The notes under the pieces: generated by a model
The model's database searches: none
What the model saw: the letters and a program-made list of their open reading frames with translations, nothing else
What the model was told of the DNA's origin: nothing
Position numbers and translations under genes: made by a program
Part shown: one piece after another, positions 1 through 11,400 of the stretch
How positions within the stretch are numbered: position 1 is the first letter of the stretch
Layout: each line of letters opens with the position of its first letter
Source: Daphnia carinata
Lineage: Eukaryota; Arthropoda; Branchiopoda; Diplostraca; Daphniidae
Direction: 5' to 3'
DNA length: 64,000 nt
Assembly: GCF_022539665.2 (NCBI RefSeq)
Contig: NC_081333.1
Location: 11,964,971 to 12,028,970, forward strand

Positions 1-1694
1 GAGGCATGTGCAGTTCAACACACTGTCACGCTATAATATTCCTACAATTCCCGAAGTAATAATAAGACAAATTGTTTGACAACATTATGAAAAGGCACGT
101 GTATAAAGCAAGGTATGTCCTGTACCAAAACACCGCAGGTACCTTTGTAAAGTTATATAAGATTTCTACGTATACTGTGGCGAAACGAGAGGCGGCCAGT
201 TGCGGCTTATCTGTGCGTGCAATGTCGTGAAACCCCCCCAAAAAAAGAAACGGCCAGTGACGCGTGTTGAACGACCGTTTTGCTGAACAACAATGGTGAT
301 TCTTTGTTACAACTTGTCTTTGCATTTTTTTTATGTCTTTATACTCCAGCGGGACTGTCGTGCGTGGCACGCATTATAGTACGAAACGAAAATAAATAAA
401 CCGCAGCACGAACAAAACTAAACCCACCCTCCAAAAAAGAGAGGAGACTTTGAGCTTTGGTGTGTTCCGTCTGAGCCGTCACGTATCGAGCCAAGTGATT
501 TGTAAACGATTCCGTTGGCTTCTTCCCTCTTTTTTTTCCTTCCGCCCGCTTGCCAAAAATTGCCATTATTTCAAAAACTTGAAGGGCTTTCACCATCAAG
601 CGCAACAATAGCGGAATCTAAGCCCCAAAAAGGCGGTTCTTTTAAACTTTAAAAATCACGAAGCCCCGTCTTTCTGACGACAAACGTACTAGACGGGCCT
701 CTAAATAACTAATTCGCAATTTGTTTTCCATCGCTGTTTGTTGCAACATAACCTGCCAAATCCAGACATTGTTCGCATCTGTCTTTAGTTTTATTTATAC
801 ATTGCTATTAAAGTGATTTCTACTTAATGTCATAAACCTCATGTCAACAAGGAAATCGCGTTCATTTTTTCTTTTTTTGCTATCGCAGGGGAATCCCGTT
901 TGGCGTCACGCATTGCCTCTCGTTTGCACGAAAACATGGTAATAAACGGTAGACTTAACGCATTTTGCAGCTTGCTTTATGTATTATGCAAACAAATAGA
1001 TTACTGGACTTGGCCGACATGCTTTTGTCGCTACATATATCCGAGCGAGTTGTTCACGTATAGTCTATACTATTACGGATACGGGGCACAGCCGAGTGCA
1101 ACTAACGTTACACGTCGCTTGTCATTTAGAACTGGGACAAACTTGTGCAAAGTACGCGACTAATCGAAAGTGGCCAACGGGGGGCACAGGCCAAAGAGCA
1201 CGAAACGAGAAAGTATAGGGTCCGTTAATCACACAAGGAGGAGTTTCTACGTGATCATCATCAAAGCGTCGTTACATAATCTGGCCAGTGTCTCTGTGAT
1301 TTACGCAAAATGAGGGGATTCCGACCTTCTTTTAAACTGCAAATTTCAGGTAAGGACGTCACTTCCACCAGATTATCAGATAGCAACGTCAACTTTCTTT
1401 TGAATCGATTCGTGATGAATGGCGAAACGTGCTGATCTTTAATGTTCAATATATTACTCAGATGAGTGGCATATGGCCAGGATGATGCTGAAGTGTACAC
1501 GCCATATTTGTCCAGCGGAAAAAGAAAAAAAAATCCATTAACAAGTTGACAGAGTGTAAGGCTTCCTGCGGAGCACGCGAAACACAAGAGAGAGAGTAGA
1601 TACAAAGTCTTGGACGTACTGTATGCACTGTCTGTCGTGACGTAGGAAAGTGTTAGGCTATACGTATAGTGTCCTAGTTGCCACGTAGTTGCTG
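1..1694. other. Intergenic sequence, no gene recognised
   Basis: AT-rich sequence with only short open frames in competing phases. The longest frame (minus strand, 1261-1848) crosses the left terminal repeat of the element starting at 1697, has no recognisable domain and no supporting splice pattern. I see no tRNA, rRNA or conserved motif here. Confidence 0.5.
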
Positions 1695-1696
1695 TA

Positions 1697-1714
1697 AAAG
1701 AGCGAATTGGGACA
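1697..1714 (+). repeat. Left terminal inverted repeat
   Basis: AAAGAGCGAATTGGGACA, identical to the reverse complement of 8400-8417. It is followed within 20 bp by a GCTAATTTGGGACAAAAA-type motif that is also present, with one mismatch, inside the right end. Confidence 0.6.
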
Positions 1715-2723
1715 CAGGCCCGGTTCCTGCTAATTTGGGACAAAAAACATACATTTCGTCGCATCACGAATGGTATACTGATAGGGGTTCTATTGGGACA
1801 TCTTATAGGCGAATTATAAACTAAAAGGGGGGTTACGCAATTTATCAAAAGGGCAAAATTTAAAACATAACAATATTCGAGAAAACGGTAATTGAAATCT
1901 GTGCGTTTTGCTTGCGGGCGAAAAACCTAAACAGCGTACGATTTGTTAGCTGACACCTGGACGGCACAGGAAATTTCTAAGGTAAAATTGAAGAAACCCA
2001 TTAAATAATTATATCAAACAGTAGAGCAAGTTAAGTTCTACAGATTAAGTACAAGTCTGTCCCATTAAATGCTAGTATTATTCTAATATTACAAACCAGA
2101 AAAAACCCCCATTCCTGCTAATTTGGGACAGCCGACGCTAATTTAGGACACAGATATTTTCGAAAAAAAAAAAAAAAACTTTTTTTCAATATTTTTACAT
2201 CAATCGACGCAGAATTCAAAAATAAATCGATTGATGTAGGATATTTATCCGTTTTTTGAATCATTTTCATAGAAATAACGCAAAAATACTTTAGGGACTT
2301 AGAATCTAGTCTGGGTTCATCCACGCAGCTTTTTTAAAAAATTAATTTACATTCTTTCACTTTTTTTTTCGTAACTTCAAAGCCAATAAACTTTTTATAT
2401 TTTTAAAGGTAATTCCGTATTTTTTATTTCATTTTACCAGTGACTAAACGAGAAATTTTTCGGAAACTGTTGTCCCTTATTGGGACACAAGTTTATTTGT
2501 AGTTTTTTTCAGAAATTTCAGTGGTTTTTCACGCTTTTCATGTTCCTTTTACTTGTCGTAGAAGAAATTTGTTAATAAGTCATTGGTTTTAAGTAAAAAT
2601 AAAAAAAAAACTGTTTTGTTGTTCTCGTCATAGTCCCATTTGATTGTGCTTTAAGCGAAAGCGCTAATTCTGGACACTGTTTTCGAAGGGCGTGGGGTGG
2701 CGGTAATTTTCATATTTTATCTT

Positions 2724-2796
2724 ACGACATGGCACAGTGGATGAATGCCTGGATGGTGAGACGGAGGTCTGAGGTTCAATTCTCAGCAGCTCAAAT
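2724..2796 (+). repeat. tRNA-like sequence (degenerate)
   Basis: It contains an A-box-like GGCACAGTGGATGAATGCC near 2731 and a B-box-like GGTTCAATTCT near 2774. The B box sits in a T-arm that can still form a five-base stem (CTGAG with CTCAG). No convincing acceptor stem or normal anticodon arm is visible, so this is a tRNA-derived relic and not a working tRNA gene. Confidence 0.5.
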
Positions 2797-2952
2797 ATAA
2801 TCTTGTGTTTAATTAATACATTCGATGTATTTATAGGGACGATAGACGATATCTGCCTATCATGTCAAATAAAATCCCCAAAAAGTAATATTTTTGTCTG
2901 CATTTTGGGGTAACATTTAAATAGTATTTATAAATAGAAGTTTTATCATCAG

Positions 2953-3027
2953 AAGTTTGGTAGCTCAGAGGTAAAGCATTAGACTCATGATAATAAGGAC
3001 TGCAGTTCAATGCCAGATAGAAGTTAA
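2953..3027 (+). repeat. tRNA-like sequence, tRNA-Met(CAT)-like relic
   Basis: GGTAGCTCAGAGGTAAAGC resembles a D-arm and A box. It is followed by AGACTCATGATAA, where CAT stands at the anticodon position, and by a weak B box (CAGTTCAATGCC). The acceptor stem does not pair well. It lies just before the tandem array and, unlike the array copies, is on the plus strand. Confidence 0.45.
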
Positions 3028-3204
3028 AACTGAATAGCTATTTTGCAGAACGCTAGGAAACTATCATACAGCAGTAAACATATAGTGACGAAGTAAAAAA
3101 TTCTTAATGAGTTTTCTTTTTTCTGCAATTTTTCTTACAAACTGCGATTCAACAATATCGCACGAAATGTGAAAAAATCAAGAATGATGTAAAACAACAA
3201 CGAA

Positions 3205-6200
3205 AAACAACAACAGCCATGTAGGGAAAATTTATATGAATCTATTAATCGCAATGTTTGTTGATATTGCGTTAGTTGAATATGTCTTTAGTGATTTCAA
3301 AATATCTCACACATAGGGAAAAATTGCAAATCGATTTAATTGAACTTCGCATGTTGTGCACTGTCGGTATAGAACCATACCATTTGGTGTTAGCAATCCA
3401 ACGTCTTACCACTACGCCATGGCTAATAAATTTTTTTGAAAAGCATAATATGTCACTTAGTATGTAGTCTGCTGTCCCAAATTAGCGTCACGGGGGCTTA
3501 TGTAAAAAACATAAGAATTGCAATGACTAATTAGATTAATATTATCACATGATTTTCATGATAAATTCAACTGCCATGTAGAGGAAAGCTTATCGATTCT
3601 ATCGATACCAGTGTTTGTTGATATTGCGTTAGCTCAAGGCGTCATTGAAGATTTAAAAGAATCTCACAAAATGTGATAAAAAGTGAAAAATTTAGGCAAA
3701 AGTAAATTTTGATTTTCTACAACTGGAGTTGAACCATGATTCTTCAGGTTGGCAATCCAACGTCTTACGACTATGCCACCCTTGACATATTGTAACAGAA
3801 AACTATAATAAGTCATTTAGTATGTAGTGTGCTGTCCCAAATTAGCGTCATGGGAGCTTATGCAAAAAACACAAGACTTGCAATCACCGATTAGATGAAT
3901 ATTATAACATGATTTTCACAAAATATTCGACAACCATGGAGAGAAAACTTCAACGAATCCATTGATCCTAATATTTTTATATTGTGTTAGTGTAAGGTAT
4001 CTTAAGTGATTTAAAAATATCTCACAAAAAATGGGAAAATTCAAAAAATGAAATAGTAGTGACTGGTCAGTATAGAACCACGATCCTATTGGTTAGCAAT
4101 CCAACGTCTTACGACTATGCCATCTTGAATTAAACATTTTTCAAAAGCATAATATGTCATCTAGTATGTAGTCTGCTGTCCGAAATTAGCGTCACGGGAG
4201 CTTATGTAAAACACATAAGAATTGCAATCATCGATTAGATGCATATTTTTACATGATTTTCATATGACATTCAATAGCCATGTAGAGAAAACTTAAACGA
4301 ATCAATCGATCCTAATATTGTTGATATTGCAGTGGTGTAAGGTATCTTAAGTGATTTTAAAAAATCTAACAAGAACGGGGAAAATGAGGAAAGGAGGATT
4401 AAAAAATTTAAAACAATGACTTGACAGTATAGAACCATTAACCTTTTGGTCTGGCAATCGAACGTCTTACGACTATGCCATGGTTCACACAAAGAAGTTC
4501 AAAAGCATAACATGTCTTTCTGTATGTAGGCTGCTGTCCCAAATTAGCGTCACGGGAGCTTATGGAAAATAGATAAGAATTACAATCAGCCATTAGATAA
4601 GTATTCTCACATGATTTTCATAAAATATTTAACAGCCATGTAAAGGAAACTTAAACGAATCTATTGATACCAGTATTGATGATATTGCTTTAGTATAAGG
4701 TGTACTAAGTGATTTCAAAATATCTCACCAAATGGCAAAAAATTCAAAAATAAAGAAAAAAAAACTTATATATAGTTCCCATAGAGTATAGATCCTTCAG
4801 CCTTTATGTTGGCAATCCAACATCGTACGATTATGCCATACTGAATAAAAATATCTTGAAAAGCATAACATGTGTCTTAAAACGTAGTCTGCTGTCCCAA
4901 ATTAGTGTCATGGGAGCTTATGTAAAAAACATAAGAATTGCGATCACTGATTAGATAAATATTGTGACATGATTTTCACAAAATATTCAACAGCCATGCA
5001 GAGAAAACTAAAACAAATCAATTGGCACCAATATTATTGATATATCTTTAGTTTAAGGTGTTCTTAGTGATTTCAAAAATATCTCACCAAATAGGAAAAT
5101 TTCAAAAACGAGAATAAAAAAATTAAATGTGGTGCCAATGCGGTATAGATCCATCAACCTTTATGTCAGTAACCCACCGTCGTACAGCTAAGCCATGGTT
5201 AACACAACTTGACAGAAAAGCCTAGCATGTCATTTAGTATGTAGTCTGCTGTCCCAAATTAGCGTCATGGGGGCTTATGTGAAAACATAAAAATTGCAAT
5301 TACCGACTAGATGCATATTTTCACATGATTTTCATAAAATATTCAACAGCCTTGTAGAGAAAACTTAAACGAATCTATTGATCCTAATTTTATTGATATT
5401 GAAGTAGTGTGAGATATCTTTAGTGATTTCAAAATATCTCACAAAAAAAGGAAAAATAAGGTAATGAGGAAGACGAAAATTGAAAATAGTGTGTTGCCAG
5501 TATAGAACCATTGTGCTTCAGGGTGGCAACCGAACGTCTTACGACTACGGTATGGTTAACAAAATGTAGTTAAAAAGCATAAAATATCTTTTTGTATGTA
5601 GTCTGCTGTCCCAAATTAGCGTCATGGGGCCTTATGTGAACAACATAAAAATTGCAATCACCGATTAGATGGATATTTCCATATGATTTCTATAAAATAT
5701 TCAATAGCCATGTAGAGAAAACTTAAACGAATCTATTGATCCTAATATTATTGATATTGTAGAGGTGTGAGGTATCTTTAGTGATTTTAAAAAAATCTCG
5801 CAAAAAAAGGAAAATGAGCAATTAGGAAAACGAAACTTAAAAATAGTGCGTGACAGTATCGAACCACTAACCTTTGGAATCGCAATCGAACGTCTTACGA
5901 CTATGCCACGGTTAATAAAGTATTATTAAAAAGTATAACATGTGTTTTTGTATGTAGTCTGCTGTCCCAAATTAGCGTCATGGGGCCTTATGGGAAAAAT
6001 ATAAAAATTGCAATTACCAATTAGATGCATATTTTCACATGATTTTCATAAAATATTCAACAGCCATGTAGAGAAAACTTAAACGTATCTAATGATTATA
6101 ATATTATTGATATTTTTGTAGTGCGATGTATCGTTAGTGACTTTTAAAATATCTCAAAAAAAAGGAAAAATGAGGAAAATGAAACTTAAAAATAGTTTGT

Positions 6201-7830
6201 GGACAGCATAGAACCATTATCCTTCAGAGTGGCAATCGAACGTCTTACGACTATGCCACGGTTAACAAAATATAATCAAAAAGCATAACGTGTCGTTTTG
6301 TTTGTAGTCTGCTGTCCCAAATTAGCGTCATGGGGCCTTATGTGAAAAACATAAAAATTGCAAATACCGATTAGATGCATATTTTCACATGATTTTCATA
6401 AAATATTTAACAGCCATGTAGAGAAAGCTTAAACGTATCTATTGATCCTAATATTATTGATATTGTAGTAGTGTGAGGTATTTTTAGTGATTTCAAAATA
6501 TCTCACAAAAAAGGGAAAAATGAGGAAATGGGGAAAACGAAACTTACAAATAGTGCCTTGACAGTATAGAACCACTAACCTTAACGGTGGCAATCGAACA
6601 TCTTACGACTCTGCCATGGTTCACAGAAAATAACTAAAATGCTTAACATGTCTTTTTTTATGTAGTCTGCTGTCCCAAATTAGCGTCACGGGAGCTTACG
6701 TAAAAAATATAAGAATTAAAATCACCCATTATATAAATATTTTCATATGATTTTCATAAAATATTTAACAGCCATGTAGAGGAAACTTAAACGAATCTAT
6801 TTATACCAGTATTGATGATATTGCTTTAGTTTAAGATGTTCTTATTGATTTTAAAATATCTCATCAAATACGAAAAAATTCAAAAATAAGAAAATACAAG
6901 TTGTTGTATAGTTTCCATACGGTATAGAACCATTAGCCTTTTGGTTGGCAATTCAACATCTTACGATTATGCCATGGTTAGTATAAAACTATTGAAAAGC
7001 ATAACATGTCTACTTGTATGTAGTCTACTGTCCCAAATTAGCGTCACGGGGGCTTATGTAAAAAATATAAGAATTTAAATCATTGGTTAGATGAATATTG
7101 TCATATGATTTTCATAAAATATTTAACAGCCCTGTGGAGAACATTTAAACGAATCTATTAATACCAAGATTTGTTGATATTGCGTTTGTTTAAAGTGTCT
7201 TTGGCGATTGTATAAAATCTCACAAAATAAGATTAAAAATTACAAGTAATAAAAAAACATTTGCACAAGAGCCCCAACTGGTATTGAACCACCAACCTTC
7301 GAGTTGGTGTTCCAACACCGTACGACTAAGCCACTGTTGATTGATAATAGAAACACAACCTACCAACGTTATTTAGTTTATTGTCTGATGTCCCAAATTA
7401 GTGCCATGGGAGCTTATGTAAAAAATATGAAAATTGCAATCACAGGTTAGATGAATATTGTAAGCTGGCTAAGGTGATGAAGTTTCTGATTTATAACCGG
7501 AATTTAGGCGAACCCAGGGAAGTAATAATAATTGGAAAAATGTTAGCTTTGGATGATTAAAATGAATTAACAATCTCTCTTGAAAAAAAAATTTCGTATG
7601 GTTAAAAAGAGTGAGCTGAAATATATAAGCAAAGAAATACAATCAGTCACTATGTAGGGTTGAACCACCGACTTTCAAACTTGCACGCCAAAGCCTTATG
7701 ACTGTGCTATGAACGTTTTGTAATTTTTGGTATACAACTTATACAAATCAATATAGTCTGCTGTCCAGATTTAGCGTCATGGGAACTTATGGGAAAATAG
7801 ACTAAAATCAGTCAGCAATTAAATGAATAG
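3205..7830. repeat. Tandem array of about 13 units of ~356 bp, most with a minus-strand tRNA-like core
   Basis: The landmark TAGTCTGCTGTCCCAAATTA recurs, with small changes, near 3461, 3821, 4165, 4523, 4883, 5239, 5595, 5951, 6300, 6659, 7018, 7378 and 7755, a period of 344-377 bp and mostly 356-360. Each unit has the same order: the landmark, a small hairpin of the form CTTATGT-loop-ACATAAG, a CATGATTTTCATAAAATATT segment, an ACAGCCATGTAGAGAAAAC segment, a TGATATTG segment, an ATATCTCAC segment, then (in most) a tRNA-like core on the minus strand. The core typically reads TGGCATAGTCGTAAGACGTT (A box) and, about 35 nt later, GGTTCTATAC (weak B box). Units at the right-hand end are the most tRNA-like. 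The unit structure is directly seen; the tRNA origin is inferred. Confidence 0.85.
7268..7338 (-). repeat. Best-preserved tRNA-like core of the array
   Basis: Read on the minus strand it has A box TGGCTTAGTCGTACGG, an anticodon-arm-like region with TTGG stems, and B box GGTTCAATACC, close to the pol III consensus. A second fairly good copy lies at about 7650-7725 (TAGCACAGTCATAAGGC and GGTTCAACCCT). These are better matches than cores further left, for example the one near 4080-4130. No mature tRNA fold is convincing. Confidence 0.5.
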
Positions 7831-8399
7831 TATATGTCTACGTTAGTAACAAATTTTAACGCATTGTTACGAAACAGTCGACGAACATTCTTACGGCGAT
7901 ATTTGGTAGGATAGGGCAAGTTAAAAACAATTTTTTTCGGTTTAAAATTTCGGACATTACGGCGTGTTTACGGGAAGTGCTTATGCTTTTTTCTCGAAAA
8001 TTTGAATCACATTTATTTTTTCGTTTTTACCGTGGAACCTATAACCTATTGGCTACTTAAAGAGCGAAGTGTTTAATACAATTTTAAAAATCCATATTTT
8101 ATGTTTTTGGGGTGAATTTCAATTGCAAGTTACCAGGCCTGAAAAATGAAGTCTCGTTTTGACAGCTCATTGTTTTGGTTGTTGAAACATAAATTTCGCA
8201 ATATTTTTCTATTGCACCCCCTTCGGTGTCTTAAGCTATTCGATTCAGAATTAAAAACTGAATCGAATGAATAAATTAGTTTTTAAAAATAAGACTGTCC
8301 AGAATTAGTAGAAATGTCCAATGAATTAGGGTTTTTGTCCGAAATTAGCAGATCGGCTTTACACGCATTCCCCATAAGAAAGGCTGTTAGCCCAAACGC

Positions 8400-8417
8400 T
8401 GTCCCAATTCGCTCTTT
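8400..8417 (-). repeat. Right terminal inverted repeat
   Basis: Reverse complement of the left 18-bp repeat and followed outside by TA. Reading inward on the minus strand, a GCTAATTTCGGACAAAAA motif mirrors the left subterminal motif at a greater distance. Confidence 0.6.
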
Positions 8418-8419
8418 TA

Positions 8420-11400
8420 CCTTAATTTGAAGATTGGATTCGCGTTGTTACACGCACCACATGTTCACCGATGTTACCCTCATTAGCCCCTACGTCATGA
8501 AGGATTTGTTTTAACTAACGTTTTTTGGCCTTTATCTTACGCAAATACGTAATCGGTGATTTGCTGAACGATTAAAATGGATTCAGCGCATGGAGTAGAT
8601 GACGTGCTTTATCTGTTACATCCAAACGATGATTGCGAAACGTCTGAATAAACGATGACGCTGATGACATGTTCTAAACGATGATTTCAGATAGTCGACA
8701 TCGTTATACGGCTTTCAAAAAAAAAAGGAAAACGCAAATGCGTCATACGTAGTACATCACACTGTCCGGTTTTGTATATACTGCAGTTCATTGGGTACTG
8801 ATAATCAAGTCAGTGTGATGGGATAGAAAAAGAGATGGAAATGATTCGATTTAGATTGTCCAGATTCAAAAAGGGAGAATAAAAAAAGCAGTTATTTTCT
8901 TTGTTGTTTGAGACTGAGTTTTTCTCTTGCGGAAGGAGGCTTATAGATGATAAGTCGTCGAGCAGAGTAGTATCGTTGAAATCTGTGAGCACAATCCTTT
9001 TTTGGGAAACTTGATTATACTGATCGGGATCATGTCTCATCGCAACTTTGACCAGAATCGTATAAACCTCAGATTTAGTTGTTGAACTCGTTTTTTCTTT
9101 ACAATTGTATTCTTTAGCTGGCATTCTAATGACTATCGACTGCATGGGAGTCATCATACGAAGGTGTAAAAGAACACAAGTACCCGCCAATTAAAAACAG
9201 CTTTAAAAATTTATTCGTTTTCGTAGTTTTTTATATTTTTCATTCTGTTTAGCTTGCTTGAAACTTCTGAAAAATCTTTTCAATCCTAACTTCATGATCC
9301 CCGACTCTTAAACTTCATTTAGCTCGCCTGACAAGGCATGCCATTTTCCTATCAAAACGAACTGCTGTAGCACCAGTTCAAATTGCTAAAATCCCCCCGT
9401 GGCCTCAAAAGAAACTTGTCAGGGAACGTATATACTATAAAGGTAGCAGTTATTGGAGAACTTTTTTTAGGGAAAAAAATATAGATATTTAAATATGAAT
9501 ATGCTTGTGTTATCCGGATGTTTCGCTAATGAACAAGTTTCGTCCAAACCTGAAATTTCAAACCCTATTTAGCAAACTTGCGTGCATCGGCCTATACCTA
9601 AAACATTCAAAACTATTGGGACAAAAACTTGGTTGAAATAACTTCATCATACAAATCGTACAGTATGATCTCTATTAAAACAAATGAATTGGTGGATACC
9701 TTAAGAAACTTTTGCACAGCCAACTTGAAATCTAGCGTCGTTTAAAAGATTCCATCGTTTAAAATTGGTGTTATAGCTTCACAGGGGGGAAAGGATAGCC
9801 ATCATTATCAGCCTAATAGAAAAGTAATAGGCTAAAGCGGTAAAGTCACATGATGGGTGAGCGTCCCAATAGAGAAAAGAGATAAGTGTATTTACAGTGT
9901 TGGGATATATATATTTATAGACAGAGTAAGCGGATCGAGCTGAACAAGGAATTAGTCCATCATGGCGTTCGATCCCGTCCCCACTATATTAAAAGGCAGG
10001 GCTATGGGAGAATCGGATAAAATAAAAAGCGTCGGCGTGCGAGATACGCCTGCGACTCGAGTAGTAATGCGCAAGCCATTAATGAGACTGCGTTTCTCGG
10101 GTCGACCATCAAAGGATATATAAAGAGTGGATAAGGAAAAAAGAAAACGAAAGGCGTTATCATAGCCCATGTACTAACTGTAATAGCGAGCCGATCTATC
10201 AATTATTTTTTCCCTTTTAAGTCGTCCGTGTCTTTATATAAATACATATTTTATTTTCCTACAACTTTGAGTTTTGAACAAAGAAACTTTGAAGAAGAGT
10301 TTGACTTCTTTTTGCCCTCCTTCAAAGCCTTGTCGACTACACCGGAATAATTACTAATGTTTCCCGTCGGCTGGCACGATGACGGCAATGTTGCTGATAT
10401 GAATTCTTCAAAAACGCTGCGAGTTTTTTGTGTGAACACGGCAGATGCATTGCGACTTGCTTGACTCTCGTCACACTTTCTGAACGAGGGAATGTTCTCA
10501 TTTGCATTATTAAACGGAGCTAACGTCGTCTATATGTGTTGAAAGAGAGTGCGTCATCATCAAAGCCACGCGCAGAGAAACAAAATTTGAATTAAGATAA
10601 AAGCCAAGCAACCACAAAGGATGAATTACGCAGATTTGTATAATGGCTCACGAATAAAATATCCATTCTTTTGAGCATTGGAATGCAGCAGAGCCAGTAA
10701 TCAATGTGCACTTTCCCAGTGAAAAGATCCTGCAAAAATGAGAACGGTCGTGACAGTCTACGTATATGTCTGCCATCACGGACCGCAGACGCTCGTCCTG
10801 GAACGACCCCCAGCCGTACTCAAAGACCAAGATGATACAAGAACTCATCAGATATGTCTTCCTCAATAGAACCTCTACCAGGGTGATGCTCTTTGAGCCA
10901 CACCATAATGTTTAATTGAATATTTTCTTTTTTTTTTTTTCGTTTGCTTTAGTTTATATTTTTTTTATATCAACGACGAAGACATGAAACAGAATGCGAG
11001 ATAGATCCTCTTGAGCTATACATCATTAGATTAGGTTAAAGCCTTACCTGGAATGTTGTTGTCTAGAATCCTAGAGAAGCATAGCCCTCGGTAAGCTAAT
11101 AATGTTTAAGTGAATTAACTCGTTGTAAATAACCAGTCCGTGGCTGGCGAATAGCCAATAAGCCAAATCTTCTTTGCTTCCTGAAAGAAGCTAAGGCCTT
11201 TTTTTCTTTTTCAGTCTAAACAACAAAAAAATATGAAGAAATTGGTTCGTGAACAGAGTCAACGACCTCGTGTAGAGTTAAACACAGGAAAAAAGCCTCG
11301 CATCATTCGCGGCAGACTAGCAACAATACAGCGGGATGGAAATGTGTCAAGCGTTTGGTGTCTTTTGGAGCCCTTCGCTGCATGTTGCCGTTTCCTCTGT

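Larger units (their letters stand above)
1697..8417. mobile_element. Candidate non-autonomous DNA transposon with an internal satellite
   Basis: The block is bounded by an exact 18-bp inverted repeat, AAAGAGCGAATTGGGACA at 1697-1714 and its reverse complement at 8400-8417. TA dinucleotides lie immediately outside both ends (1695-1696 and 8418-8419), as expected for a TA target duplication of the Tc1/mariner type. The match actually extends one base further out on each side (a shared G), so the exact end is ambiguous and a CT duplication is also possible. Inside, GCTAATTTGGGACA-like motifs recur near both ends (about 1728, 2118, 2136 and in reverse near 8290-8345) and in every unit of the central tandem array, so they may be subterminal binding sites. 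No transposase frame is present, so the element would need a partner in trans. The end matches are directly seen; mobility and family are inferred. Confidence 0.5.

Noticed and set aside
1261-1848. 195-codon open frame on the minus strand
   Set aside because: It crosses the terminal repeat at 1697, has no domain, no splice support and ordinary AT-rich composition; likely chance.
3205-7830. Possible CRISPR-like array
   Set aside because: Units are ~356 bp and similar throughout, without short identical repeats separated by unique spacers, and the context is a eukaryotic genome.
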